This document shows, piece after piece, positions 8,366 through 17,499 of a stretch of DNA of 64,000 nt. The stretch's first letter is position 1. Each line of letters opens with the position of its first letter. A program made the translations under genes and the position numbers. Origin of the DNA: an uncultured Lachnospira sp. (lineage in GTDB: Bacteria; Bacillota; Clostridia; Lachnospirales; Lachnospiraceae). Under the pieces are notes generated by a model. It was not told where the DNA came from. It did no database searches and worked only from the letters and a program-made list of their open reading frames with translations. Location of the stretch: the NCBI GenBank assembly GCA_944381165.1, contig CALWKC010000008.1:21461-85460 (forward strand). The letters run 5' to 3'.

Positions 8366-9346
8366 ATGAATAAAGAAGCTTTGCTCGAAAACACGCCTAT
8401 AGACTTGGTATATAAATACATTGACTTAAACGACCCTGCTCTTAAGCGTGAAAACGCTGTCCGCAAGGATTATGACAACGAAGAGCTTCGATATTCTCTG
8501 CGCTCCGCCTTTAAAAATATCCCCTGGGTGAGACAGATTTTTATAATCATGCCCAACGAACAGGTTCGTTTTCTCAAATCTCCTGATGAAATCTCCGAAA
8601 AAATCAAATATATTAAAGACAGCGATTTGCTCGGCTTTGACAGCTCCTCCTCAACAACCTTTGAATTCAATCTCTGGAGGCTGTCAAAATTCGGATGCTC
8701 AGAAAATATTATATACGCAAACGACGACTGCTTTTTTGGCAGACCTCTTAAAAAATCGGATTTTTTCTATGAAGATATTACGGGAATAAAACCTTATACA
8801 ATTTACAGGGATGCCGTCGGCAAAAACATGCGCGCTTTGATTACAGCTCAGTATTCGTGCGCATCCAGACTTTTAAAAAACTGCAGTCCGAATTCCATGC
8901 CGGGTTTTTATTACCGTGTGCTTTGCGCCCACAACATAACCTGCAGAGCGCTTCCAGGAATAAAGCTTACATTTCCCAAATATCCGCTTAACACGCTTCA
9001 CAACGCAATACCTCTAAAATTATCCGAAATAAAAATATGCAGCAGACTTGTGTCAAAATATTACGATAAGCCTGAAATATGTCTATGGAGCCGCACAAAC
9101 TCAATCCTCCAGCCTTCATTTCAGAACTTATACAGTTTTTATTTTGTAAATTACGCCAACCGAAAAATCAACCGCAAGCTTACCTACACCGTCACAAGCA
9201 TACAAAGATGTGCGTCCGCCGCTCTTGATTCTGACCTTTTCTGTCTCAATACCGGAGCTGACGGCGGCTCGGAAAAAGCCCGGCTTGCGGAACGCATTGT
9301 CATGAAAAGTCTTTTTCCCAAAGCAACAAAATACGAGCGCGTGTAA
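8366..9346 (+). CDS. Stealth-family sugar-phosphate transferase
   Basis: Protein of 326 residues with the Stealth layout. CR1 is seen as IDLVYKYIDLNDP near residues 12-24. CR2 follows with the conserved segments ELRYSLRSAFKNIPWVRQI, then FEFNLWRLS and IIYANDDCFFG. Stealth proteins transfer hexose-1-phosphate to build phosphoglycans of capsules; human GNPTAB belongs to the same superfamily. The YTWVD/DGSDP of many members reads YKYIDLNDP here. The gene has its own promoter, sits back to back with a GT2 gene and ends in a weak hairpin. A capsule or wall phosphoglycan role is inferred; no larger capsule locus is visible. Confidence 0.85.
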   Translation: MNKEALLENTPIDLVYKYIDLNDPALKRENAVRKDYDNEELRYSLRSAFKNIPWVRQIFIIMPNEQVRFLKSPDEISEKIKYIKDSDLLGFDSSSSTTFEFNLWRLSKFGCSENIIYANDDCFFGRPLKKSDFFYEDITGIKPYTIYRDAVGKNMRALITAQYSCASRLLKNCSPNSMPGFYYRVLCAHNITCRALPGIKLTFPKYPLNTLHNAIPLKLSEIKICSRLVSKYYDKPEICLWSRTNSILQPSFQNLYSFYFVNYANRKINRKLTYTVTSIQRCASAALDSDLFCLNTGADGGSEKARLAERIVMKSLFPKATKYERV

Positions 9347-9360
9347 ACGCGCCCGCATTT
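9335..9360 (+). terminator. Weak hairpin after the Stealth gene
   Basis: GCGCGT-GTAA-ACGCGC (9337-9352) overlaps the stop codon and is followed by CCGCATTTTATC. The stem can be extended outward with one mismatch. The U-tract is poor, so this is only a probable terminator. Confidence 0.4.
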
Positions 9361-9396
9361 TATCTTTATCCTATAATGCCTTTATTATTCAGCTTT

Positions 9397-10191
9397 TTAC
9401 CCCAGCACAACGTCCAAAGTCATCATAACCGTAAATCCGAGCGCAAACATCAGCGTTCCGATATTTGAATGTTTTCCCTCCGACATCTCCGGTATAAGCT
9501 CCTCAACTACGACATAAATCATCGCGCCCGCGGCAAAGCTTAAAAGATATGGCATTGCCGGCACGATAAACCGAGACATTAAAATCGTTATAACAGCGGC
9601 AGCCGGCTCCACAATTCCGGACAAAACACCGTACCCGAAGGCTTTGCCTTTGCTCTCTCCCTGAGCACAGAGCGGCATTGAGATAATTGCCCCCTCCGGA
9701 AAATTCTGTATGGCAATGCCTATCGACAGTGCAAGCGCCCCCATAAACGTAATCTGAGCACTTCCGGTAATCCACCCTGCATACACAGCTCCTACCGCCA
9801 TTCCTTCGGGAATGTTGTGAATTGTCACTGCAAGCACAAGCATTGTAGTCTTTTTGAGACCGCTCTTCGGCCCCTCCGCCTTATCGCTGTTCATATGCAT
9901 ATGCGGAACAACGCTGTCCAATAGAAGTAAAAACAGAATGCCAAGCCAGAAGCCGATAAATGCCGGAAGAAATGACAGGCTTCCCATTCCCTCAGACTGT
10001 TCCATTGCCGGTATTAAAAGACTCCATATTGATGCGGCAACCATTACTCCTGCCGCAAATCCCGTGAGCGCTCTGACCGCCATATTACGCATATTTTTTC
10101 TCATAAAAAACACACAGGCTGCACCCAGTGATGTACCTGCAAACGGAATAAGAACACCTGCTATACAATTTAAAAAATCAACATTATTCAT
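9397..10191 (-). CDS. ZIP family divalent metal transporter
   Basis: Integral membrane protein of 264 residues with about eight hydrophobic segments, the usual size for bacterial ZupT/GufA-type ZIP proteins that import Zn2+ and related metals. The paired metal-site motifs are HNIPEG (125-130) in helix 4 and QNFPEG (162-167) in helix 5. A short His-rich loop HMHMNSD lies at about 98-104. The AAGGAG site is 9 nt before the ATG. It precedes the GT28 gene's 3' end by 21 nt on the same strand and may share that transcript. No Zur-like operator was recognised. Confidence 0.9.
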   Translation of the reverse strand: MNNVDFLNCIAGVLIPFAGTSLGAACVFFMRKNMRNMAVRALTGFAAGVMVAASIWSLLIPAMEQSEGMGSLSFLPAFIGFWLGILFLLLLDSVVPHMHMNSDKAEGPKSGLKKTTMLVLAVTIHNIPEGMAVGAVYAGWITGSAQITFMGALALSIGIAIQNFPEGAIISMPLCAQGESKGKAFGYGVLSGIVEPAAAVITILMSRFIVPAMPYLLSFAAGAMIYVVVEELIPEMSEGKHSNIGTLMFALGFTVMMTLDVVLG

Positions 10192-10212
10192 TTAAATATA
10201 CTCCTTAAATTT

Positions 10213-11358
10213 TTATTTGTTCAGGCTTTTTATATTTATTTCCGTATTTGAACAGCAGCTGTTTTCGATAACAAAATTATAAATATCACGGGCGCTGTTT
10301 TTATTTATTACCTCTTTCTGACGCCTGACGATTTCACTGCACCGTTCGGAATCTCTCAAAAGCTCCATTCCCTTTTTTACCATACCGTCAACCGTATGCG
10401 CCGTAATACACAGCCCGTTTTCTTTGAAAAATTTTCTGTTTTTTGTCTCACAGCCGGGTATCGGCGAAGTGTGTACTATCGGTATGCCCGAAACCGCCGC
10501 CTCCGTAGATGTAAGCCCTCCTGGCTTGGTGTATATTATATCGCATGCTCTCAGATACAAGGGCATATTGTTTACATGCCCCTTGACCGTAACTCCCCTT
10601 AGAGAAGCCTTTTTAAAACGTGAATACAGCTTCCTGTTATTGCCGCAAATCAAAATAATTTTCTCATTCTTATCAGCCGACGCAGAGAGCTTATTTACAA
10701 GACGCCAGATATTACCGGCGCCCATACTCCCGCCTGAAACAAGAATATATTTCATTCCCTCATCAAGACCGAGCTGTGCTCTCGCTTCTGATTTTTTTAT
10801 ACCGCTGCCGCAGACAGACGAAACCGGAATGCCGAAAGGCTTCAACTTCTCCTCGGGAAGTCCCCTTTTTATTATTTCTTCATGCAGACTTTTATGCGGA
10901 GTAATATAATAATCGCAGTTGGTCTCCTCCCAGAACGGAATGCAGGTGTAATCCGTCATGACCGCAACCGTAAGCGGCAGCTTCACGCCTCTGCGCTTCA
11001 TATATGTTATGGTCTCGGCGGGATAAAGGTGCGGCATAATAATAGCATCGGCGGGGTTTTCTTTAAGATAAGCCTTTATATACTTCGCCATAATTGCATT
11101 CACATAGTATACCGGGGACCTTTTGCAGATTCTGCTGACAAGCATTCCAAGCTGATATACAGCTCCAAAAACTCCCGGAGCTGTTTTTACCGTCTCAACA
11201 TAAAAATTACCGACAGTTTTTGAAACCTTATCTCCGGCGAGACAAAGATAGTCCAGCATTTTTGCCTCATGTCCGTTGTCTTTAAACACCTCTTCCACCG
11301 CTCTGCCAGCAGCATTATGACCGCCTCCGGTATTGCAGGATAGAATCAGTACCCGCAT
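10213..11358 (-). CDS. GT28 glycosyltransferase, processive diacylglycerol glycosyltransferase-like
   Basis: 381-residue MGDG-synthase / UgtP-type enzyme. The N-terminus RVLILSCNTGGGHNAAGRAV is the acceptor-side glycine-rich signature; the donor side shows YTKPGGLTSTEAAVSGIP near 280-297. Relatives transfer sugars from UDP-sugars to diacylglycerol to make membrane glycolipids or lipoteichoic acid anchors. Its start overlaps the plsY-like gene by 44 nt and has AGGAGGAGG 7 nt upstream, so the two are co-expressed. The pairing with an acyltransferase that makes phosphatidic acid supports a membrane lipid role. Confidence 0.85.
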   Translation of the reverse strand: MRVLILSCNTGGGHNAAGRAVEEVFKDNGHEAKMLDYLCLAGDKVSKTVGNFYVETVKTAPGVFGAVYQLGMLVSRICKRSPVYYVNAIMAKYIKAYLKENPADAIIMPHLYPAETITYMKRRGVKLPLTVAVMTDYTCIPFWEETNCDYYITPHKSLHEEIIKRGLPEEKLKPFGIPVSSVCGSGIKKSEARAQLGLDEGMKYILVSGGSMGAGNIWRLVNKLSASADKNEKIILICGNNRKLYSRFKKASLRGVTVKGHVNNMPLYLRACDIIYTKPGGLTSTEAAVSGIPIVHTSPIPGCETKNRKFFKENGLCITAHTVDGMVKKGMELLRDSERCSEIVRRQKEVINKNSARDIYNFVIENSCCSNTEINIKSLNK

Positions 11359-11998
11359 TCATCTGCCTCCTCCTTTTTAAAGTATGCTTATAAATTACAA
11401 TGCATGAAATTAAGATAATACCCGCTGTAATATAGCGCTGTTTTATAAATATTAAACTTGCAGCCAAAAAACACATATAGGCTGTAACAGTTCTTCTGCC
11501 ATGGTCACGTATAGGCACAATAAGCGAAAAAAACAGATAGCTTATAACAAGAAAGAGCAAAGGACGTATATCCGGATACAGCCCCAGCATCACGCCGAAT
11601 GAAACCGCTATCGCCTTTCCTCCCTTGAGTCCGTTTAAATAGGGATTTTCCTCATCATTACGCATACCAAAATATTTACCTATAAAATAAAATGCCGAAA
11701 ATGCATGCCCCAGAACAGGAGACGCCATAGCAAGCGAGAACAAATACGAATCTGTTCCGAAGGCCTGTGCGCACAGCCATACAGGAACACACCCCTTTAG
11801 AATATCCGCTGCCAGCACTCCGACCCCGCACGCAAAACCGCCGTACCTGAAGGCGTTGTATGTACCGGGATTTCCGTCTTCTGAAAGCTCACACACATTT
11901 ATTTTTTTTATAATTTTGGGTATCTCATACCCGAAAAGAATACTTCCGGAAAAATACCCGGCAATTATTGACAGCCAATATAATATAATTCTTTTCAT
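11315..11998 (-). CDS. plsY: Glycerol-3-phosphate acyltransferase, PlsY-like
   Basis: Polytopic membrane protein of 227 residues. PlsY uses acyl-phosphate to acylate glycerol-3-phosphate, the first step of phosphatidic acid synthesis. Three PlsY blocks can be seen: SGSILFGYEIPK near the start, EDGNPGTYNAFRYGG (family GSGNPGATN) and LKGGKAIAVSFGVMLG (family GGKGVA). The block residues are diverged (GNPGTYN, GKAIA), so this may be a paralogue. I chose the ATG at 11998 because GAGGG lies 6 nt upstream; the longer frame runs through a hairpin. It overlaps the GT28 gene at its 3' end. Confidence 0.82.
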   Translation of the reverse strand: MKRIILYWLSIIAGYFSGSILFGYEIPKIIKKINVCELSEDGNPGTYNAFRYGGFACGVGVLAADILKGCVPVWLCAQAFGTDSYLFSLAMASPVLGHAFSAFYFIGKYFGMRNDEENPYLNGLKGGKAIAVSFGVMLGLYPDIRPLLFLVISYLFFSLIVPIRDHGRRTVTAYMCFLAASLIFIKQRYITAGIILISCIVIYKHTLKRRRQMNAGTDSILQYRRRS

Positions 11999-12014
11999 AC
12001 TCTTCCCTCGTAAT

Positions 12015-12066
12015 AAAAAAGCGTTTCTGCTGATGATTATTATAATCATAACAGAAAACGCTTTTA
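12015..12066 (-). terminator. Terminator hairpin immediately upstream of plsY
   Basis: A long imperfect stem (AAAAGCGTTT 12017-12026 with 12056-12065, plus an inner CTG/CAG and TGATTAT/ATAATCA) is followed on the minus strand by TTTTTT. It lies downstream of cstA but ends only about 17 nt before the plsY ATG, abutting its ribosome site. It either ends the cstA message or acts as a leader terminator for plsY. Confidence 0.7.
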
Positions 12067-12169
12067 TTTTAAATATTTTTTTAAAGAAATCACATTTCCT
12101 TATAATGTAAATTTTCAGCCCGTATTATTCGCTTACATCATTACAGATAACTGAACTTTCACATTACAA

Positions 12170-13885
12170 TTATGCCCTCTCTGTATTTTTCTTTGTTGTG
12201 AAAAGCTTCTTTAAGCAGCTGTATGCAACGCACACGCCAAGCACCATAAGAGCAGCCGCAACTATTAACTGAAGACCGTCCACAAGGAAGGTTGCATTTC
12301 CGTTTGCGATATTAGTCACAAGCGCAATTACCTTCTGAACAAGAGCGGTAAATGTTACCGCAAGCATGATAAACATAGGAGCATACAATGTCCAGCCCGT
12401 TCTTCCTGTCGTCTTCAGGAATACAGCTATAGCGATAAGCACCATTGCTGCAAGCAGCTGGTTTGCTGAGCCAAACAGAGGCCATACATTATTATATCCG
12501 CCGAGTGTCAGAAGATAGCCGAAGAACAGTGTTATAACAGTAGCGAAATATTTGTTTGTGAGCACTCTCTGAACAGGCGTCATCGTAGCCGGGTCTGTGC
12601 TGTCACCATAGAATAACTCCTGGAAAGACATACGTCCGATTCTTGCTACCGAGTCAAGCGATGTCAGGGCAAGAGCCGATACACACATTGTCATAAATAC
12701 TGTTGCCACATGGACAGGAACACCGAGCTTTTCAAGGAAACCTGCAACGCCTGATGAGAAAATGGCAAACGGAGTACCTGTAGGATTTGTACCGTTTACA
12801 GCAACTGCACCAACAACTACAAGAGCAATTATGCCGAGCAGTGACTCAACTACCATAGCGCCGTAGCCTACCATAGGCATATCCTTTTCATTGCTTATTG
12901 TCTTTGATGACGTGCCTGAAGACACAAGGCTGTGGAAACCTGATACGGCACCGCAGGCGATAGTTACAAACAGTGTAGGGAAAAGCATCTGCGCGCTTGC
13001 GCCGCTTCCCACTGTAAAGCCGTTAAACGCATTTAAGTTCATGCTTGGATTGGCAACGACAACGCCGAGCACCGCGCCGATAATCATGCCGAGGAGCATG
13101 AATGTTGTCATATAATCTCTAGGCTGCATTAAAAGCCACATAGGCATTACTGACGCAAGGAACAGATAAGCCATGATAATGTAAATCCATGCAGTCTTTG
13201 TTGCATATATAGGAAGAGCCATACCAACAGCGAACATAACAACGAGAAGAACTATGGCAACGATTGCCTTTACCCACTCGTTCATCTTTTTTCCGGCCTT
13301 CTGAATTGACTTCTGAACAAGCCCGAAAATGATAGCCACAACGATAAACAGCATTGAAATAGAAGCGGCAGATGCATCCGCGTTAGCAGTGGTTTCTGTC
13401 ATACCCTCAACGCCCTTGGCTACAAATGTTCCGGCAACCATATCCGTGAAGGCTGCTATAACAAGAAGAGTAAACAGCCAGCAGAAAAGCATAAAAAGCT
13501 TTCTTCCTGTTCTGCCTATGTACTTCTCAATAATCATACCCATTGACTTGCCCTCGTTTTTAACTGAGGCATACAGAGCGCCGAAATCCTGAACTGCTCC
13601 GAAGAAAAGGCCTCCGACAATCAGCCAGAGTAAAACAGGCACCCAGCCGAACACAGATGCGAGGATAGGACCGGTTACAGGTCCTGCGCCTGCTATGGAC
13701 GAAAACTGATGTGAAAATACCGTAAATTTAGACGACGGAACATAGTCCTGACCGTCCTCATGTGTGTACGCAGGTGTCTTTGCCTTTGGGTCAATTCCCC
13801 ATTTTTTGGCAAGCCAGCGGCCGTATAAAAGATAGCCTGCGCCTAAACAAATGATTCCGATTAAAATAATAACTAAACCATTCAT
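12170..13885 (-). CDS. cstA: CstA family carbon-starvation transporter (peptide / amino acid / pyruvate)
   Basis: Membrane protein of 571 residues with many transmembrane helices, the length of the shorter Gram-positive CstA type. Signature segments are YLLYGRWLAKKWGIDP near the start, FSSIAGAGPVTGPI around 62-75, and later GFHSLVSSGTSSKTI and ALTSLDSVARIGR. CstA proteins import peptides, and some members pyruvate. A T-box leader directly upstream links expression to an uncharged tRNA, which argues for an amino acid or peptide substrate here. The ribosome site AAGGAAGGAG lies 8 nt before the ATG. Confidence 0.92.
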   Translation of the reverse strand: MNGLVIILIGIICLGAGYLLYGRWLAKKWGIDPKAKTPAYTHEDGQDYVPSSKFTVFSHQFSSIAGAGPVTGPILASVFGWVPVLLWLIVGGLFFGAVQDFGALYASVKNEGKSMGMIIEKYIGRTGRKLFMLFCWLFTLLVIAAFTDMVAGTFVAKGVEGMTETTANADASAASISMLFIVVAIIFGLVQKSIQKAGKKMNEWVKAIVAIVLLVVMFAVGMALPIYATKTAWIYIIMAYLFLASVMPMWLLMQPRDYMTTFMLLGMIIGAVLGVVVANPSMNLNAFNGFTVGSGASAQMLFPTLFVTIACGAVSGFHSLVSSGTSSKTISNEKDMPMVGYGAMVVESLLGIIALVVVGAVAVNGTNPTGTPFAIFSSGVAGFLEKLGVPVHVATVFMTMCVSALALTSLDSVARIGRMSFQELFYGDSTDPATMTPVQRVLTNKYFATVITLFFGYLLTLGGYNNVWPLFGSANQLLAAMVLIAIAVFLKTTGRTGWTLYAPMFIMLAVTFTALVQKVIALVTNIANGNATFLVDGLQLIVAAALMVLGVCVAYSCLKKLFTTKKNTERA

Positions 13886-14004
13886 TTTGTTTTTCTCCTT
13901 CCTTAACGGTTTTTTGTTGTACCGTTTTACCGTATTATTTATTATTCAGAAAGTCCAACGCTTTATGCCTCAACATAGCCTCCGTTTCTGCAAAAGTCTT
14001 TACA

Positions 14005-14326
14005 CCAAAAAACTTTCGCCCTTAAATATGCCGGAAACATGTAAATCCATGTTTAAAGCACACTCAAAGACGAAAGTTCTGACTTCCGCGATACCACTTT
14101 GATTGCCGTCATGCGACGACCACTCTGTCCTATCTCCCGCCCCGACAGCAATATGTACGCATGCATAAGCATGTTCAAAAAGCGTCCGAGCCGGAACAAT
14201 AAGCTTCCATGTAACGGTAGAAACCCGGTGACACTTAATCTTCACCTCCGGCAAATTTCAGTGTACTGCTCGCAGAGGATGTTACCCGGAATTACATACC
14301 GCCTCACACCTGCCGACGGCTCTCTG
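14005..14326 (-). ncRNA. T-box riboswitch leader controlling cstA
   Basis: The minus strand begins with AGAGAG (14325-14320) followed by a Stem I-like region. A CCGTTAC element ends that part. The T-box core AAAGTGGTATCGCGGAAG lies at 14100-14083. Directly after it a terminator can form whose 5' arm overlaps the antiterminator region. This is the standard order of a tRNA-sensing T-box: uncharged tRNA would stabilise the antiterminator and let cstA be read. I could not assign the specifier codon with confidence, so the amino acid is open. A strong promoter lies about 60 bp upstream of AGAGAG. Confidence 0.88.
14006..14077 (-). terminator. T-box regulated terminator
   Basis: ACTTTCGTCTT (from 14077) pairs with AAGGGCGAAAGT (14023-14012), followed by TTTTT. 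The long loop holds a second small hairpin (AAACATG / CATGTTT). Readthrough leads into cstA about 120 nt downstream. Confidence 0.82.
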
Positions 14327-14386
14327 AAATGAAACATTTCCGGATAAACTGTTCTGTTCATAGCATTTAACTTTCTGTTATGTGTA

Positions 14387-14415
14387 TTTATAGCACTACG
14401 GTAAAAAGATGTCAA
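14387..14415 (-). promoter_or_regulatory. Promoter of the T-box-cstA transcript
   Basis: A perfect TTGACA (14415-14410), 17-bp spacer and TATAAA (14392-14387) on the minus strand. The -35 box is inside the last codons of the sensor kinase gene, so the cstA promoter is embedded in the 3' end of its upstream neighbour. Confidence 0.72.
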
Positions 14416-16624
14416 CACTTTTTTTAACCTCGCAAAGAACTTTAACCAACTGTTTTATATCAATAGGCTTTGCGACATGTCCCTGCATTCCCGCATCCAT
14501 GCACAGCCTTATATCATCTGACAGGGTGCTTGCAGTCATTGCAATAACAGGAATATCTGCGGCATCTTCACGATCAAGCTTTCTTATCTCGCTTGCCGCC
14601 CTCAGCCCATCCATAACAGGCATACGCAAATCCATAAAAATTACATCGAAGCCCCGCACATCGCTCTCAGAAAATTTTCTGACGCATTCCGCTCCGTTGC
14701 ATGCACGCTCTGCATTTATTCCGTAGCTTTTTAACTGCTCGCTTATTACCTCCCAGTTCAGGTCATTATCCTCGGCAATAAGAACACTCATGCCCTCTAT
14801 GCTTTCGTCATCTGAGACTTCGCCGCTCCCCTGAATAATTAAATCTGTACCTGAATTTTCCTGCTGTTCTTCACTATCGTCGGTCTCCGGCGGCTCAGCA
14901 GTATCCGTCTCAATCATAACCGTAAATGTAGAGCCCTCTCCCTCCGTACTCTTTATATCTATTTTTCCGTCCATCTCATCTACAATCTGTTTGGCAATAG
15001 CCATTCCAAGTCCTGTTCCCTCTTCCTCCCTGCTCTTAACGTCCATAGCGCGCGTAAACTGACAGAAAATAATTTTAACAAAATCCTCGGACATTCCTAT
15101 TCCGTCATCTTTTACCGAATATACAAGTACCACCTTTCCGGGATTATCTGATTTAAGCTCATCGAACTGCACCTCTATATTTCCGCCTTTAGGCGTATAT
15201 TTAACTGCGTTTGACAGAATATTTATATACACCTGATTAAGCCTTCGCACATCAATATACACATATTCACTGATAATATTTCTCATATTTACGGTTATTT
15301 TCTGTTCTTTTGCTTCAGCCTGAGGGGCCAGAAATGTCAAAAGATTTTCCGCAATATCATTTACGCTTGCCGCCTCCGGACAAAGCTTCATTTTTCCGTT
15401 TTCCATAGCTGAAATATCAAGAATATCGTTTATCAGCGTGTATAAATGTTCTCCCGCATACCTGATTTTCAAAAGACAATTCTTTATTTTTGTCGTATTA
15501 TCCATATTTTCAAGCGCTATATTTGTCATTCCTATTATCGCATTCATAGGCGTTCTTATATCGTGAGACACCGCCGACAGGAAATCGCTCTTTTCCTTGT
15601 TCGCCTTGCGCTCCGCTTCAAGACGAATCTTATTCTTTATTCTGTCTGTTCTTGCCGCTATCCCGCACATCAAAGCTATACCGAAGGAAACAGCCACAAA
15701 TATATACATTATTCCGAAAGAACGTGTAACCATATGCTTATAATCCGACATCGGAAGCTGTGCCACACGCTTTGAGACTTCACACGCAATAACATATCCC
15801 GTATTTGCAACCGGCTCATACTCAAAATAATGCAGTTCCTCTTTTTTTATATCTACGCTGCCCTTATTTGCCTCCCTGATACTATCAAGAGAATTGGTAA
15901 GCTCTCTTTCGGATATAAATCCGCGTGAATAATACTCTTTCAGTATATTAAATTCCAGATCTTCAAAAATATCATTACTGTTTCTGCTGGTCACAGCCAT
16001 ATCGCCGTTCTTATCCATCACATACAATGCCGCTGTACCGTTGTATGCCTCCATATCGAGAATGTGCTGAATATATTCAAGCGTATACACAATTCCAAGC
16101 GCATTGTAGCATATTCCGTCAATAGTGTATGTCTGTACGGGCACAGCAAAAATAAAAATTTCTTTTCCGAAATCCCCCTGGCAATATTGCGCTATTCTGT
16201 TTTTTTCATTAAAAAGCGTTATTCTTCCTACGCCAAGTTCTAAATTCCCGTCCTTACCGTCAGATGAGATGTAATTTCCGCTGCTGTCAATAAATACGAC
16301 AGCCTCGGCGCCAAGCTCAATCTGCCTGTTCTTTACATATTCTCTTTCAGCCGAAAAATAAAAGTTTTCATCAATACTTTTTTCTGCAAAGTGTTCATCA
16401 ATAGCTTTAAGCATATTAAAATTTGTAATAACCTTATCGGCATAGGCCTTTTGTATCTGGCTCAAAAGCTCGCTTACATTGTTGCTGCCAAACGAATCTA
16501 TCCTCTTTGCGGACGAACCGTAATATGTTACAAACTGAAACACTGCCGCGATTAATGTAACTACCGCAAGTAAAATCACAAATACACGAATAACACCGCT
16601 TAAATTATTATCCTTCACCGGCAT
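14396..16624 (-). CDS. Hybrid sensor histidine kinase / response regulator with extracellular sensor domain
   Basis: Membrane kinase of 742 residues. A first transmembrane helix (about 12-33) and a second (about 303-323) enclose some 270 extracellular residues, probably a Cache-type ligand domain. A HisKA domain follows with SHDIRTPMN (phospho-His354), then an HATPase with NILSNAVKYTPKGG, DDGIGM and GTGLGMAIAK. The C-terminal receiver has acidic residues AEDND and phospho-Asp665 in FMDLRMPVMDG. There is no HPt or DNA-binding domain, so an output partner must lie elsewhere. Ligand unknown. The cstA promoter lies in its 3' end, but the two genes are not obviously co-regulated. Confidence 0.93.
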   Translation of the reverse strand: MPVKDNNLSGVIRVFVILLAVVTLIAAVFQFVTYYGSSAKRIDSFGSNNVSELLSQIQKAYADKVITNFNMLKAIDEHFAEKSIDENFYFSAEREYVKNRQIELGAEAVVFIDSSGNYISSDGKDGNLELGVGRITLFNEKNRIAQYCQGDFGKEIFIFAVPVQTYTIDGICYNALGIVYTLEYIQHILDMEAYNGTAALYVMDKNGDMAVTSRNSNDIFEDLEFNILKEYYSRGFISERELTNSLDSIREANKGSVDIKKEELHYFEYEPVANTGYVIACEVSKRVAQLPMSDYKHMVTRSFGIMYIFVAVSFGIALMCGIAARTDRIKNKIRLEAERKANKEKSDFLSAVSHDIRTPMNAIIGMTNIALENMDNTTKIKNCLLKIRYAGEHLYTLINDILDISAMENGKMKLCPEAASVNDIAENLLTFLAPQAEAKEQKITVNMRNIISEYVYIDVRRLNQVYINILSNAVKYTPKGGNIEVQFDELKSDNPGKVVLVYSVKDDGIGMSEDFVKIIFCQFTRAMDVKSREEEGTGLGMAIAKQIVDEMDGKIDIKSTEGEGSTFTVMIETDTAEPPETDDSEEQQENSGTDLIIQGSGEVSDDESIEGMSVLIAEDNDLNWEVISEQLKSYGINAERACNGAECVRKFSESDVRGFDVIFMDLRMPVMDGLRAASEIRKLDREDAADIPVIAMTASTLSDDIRLCMDAGMQGHVAKPIDIKQLVKVLCEVKKSVDIFLP

Positions 16625-16772
16625 TTATACCACCTTCCTGTTTATCTGCATTTCCGATATTACGCAATTATCTTCCATGTTTGATTTCACTTAGTTTTTC
16701 ACCAAACATTATTGCATAATTATCCTGTACAGTAAAATGAACTTTAGGTATAAATGCAATTCATACGTCTTT

Positions 16773-17441
16773 TCAGTTAAAGGACATATAATTCTGACTC
16801 ACTTTATCCCAGTTAATCACAGAAAACCAGTCATCTATATAATCGGCTCTGAGATTATAGTGTTTAAGATAATACGCATGCTCCCAGACATCAATCACGA
16901 GCAGCGGCTTCAAGCCGTCCACCATCGGATTATCCTGATTAGCCGTATTTACTATCTTTAAATTTTTGCACTGTGATACCAGCCATGTATAGCCCGAGCC
17001 GAACACTGACATTGCCGCCTTTTTAAACTCGCTCTTAAATGAAGCGTAATCACCGAAATCTCTGTTAATGGCTTGCAAAAGCCTTCCGGAAGGCTTCCTC
17101 TCACAGCCGCCTATCTTTATTATACTCCCGTCAACCACCCCGGCATCATCTGCCGGCATAAGCAATTCAAAATAAAATCTGTGATTATACACTCCGCCTG
17201 CATTATTTCTTATCTGTCTGCCGAGGCTTCCCGACAGACAAGGAGCCATGCATATCAGCTGCTTAAGCGTGAGCTTCTGTAAATCGGGATAATATTCCAG
17301 AATATCATTCAGCTGCTGTATATACGCCTGCAAATGTTTATTATGATGCAGCATCATTGTCTTTTTATCGATAAACGGCTCCAGTGCATCAAATTCATAC
17401 GGCAAGGGCAAATTAATATAAGGGTAATATTGATTTTCCAC
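16773..17441 (-). CDS. Superoxide dismutase, Fe/Mn family
   Basis: Cytoplasmic SOD of 222 residues converting superoxide to O2 and H2O2. The four metal ligands are in place: His32 (in MMLHHNKH), His85 (GVYNHRFYF), Asp182 and His186 (IDVWEHAYY). The second-shell Gln comes from NQDNP (Gln167), the arrangement of Mn-type enzymes; metal choice still needs measurement. The segment around GGVYNH differs from the usual GGHxNH, and a short insertion lies before it (LICMAPCLSGS). Translation starts at GTG 17441, with GAGG 7 nt upstream. It lies 58 nt after phoH. Confidence 0.88.
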   Translation of the reverse strand: MENQYYPYINLPLPYEFDALEPFIDKKTMMLHHNKHLQAYIQQLNDILEYYPDLQKLTLKQLICMAPCLSGSLGRQIRNNAGGVYNHRFYFELLMPADDAGVVDGSIIKIGGCERKPSGRLLQAINRDFGDYASFKSEFKKAAMSVFGSGYTWLVSQCKNLKIVNTANQDNPMVDGLKPLLVIDVWEHAYYLKHYNLRADYIDDWFSVINWDKVSQNYMSFN

Positions 17442-17499
17442 CTTGATTCCTCAAAGCATTTTTTTATATTATATGACCCTGAAATTAAAATGGTAACTT

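Noticed and set aside
14000-14254. 84-residue frame upstream of cstA
   Set aside because: It lies entirely in the T-box leader, whose RNA motifs explain the sequence.
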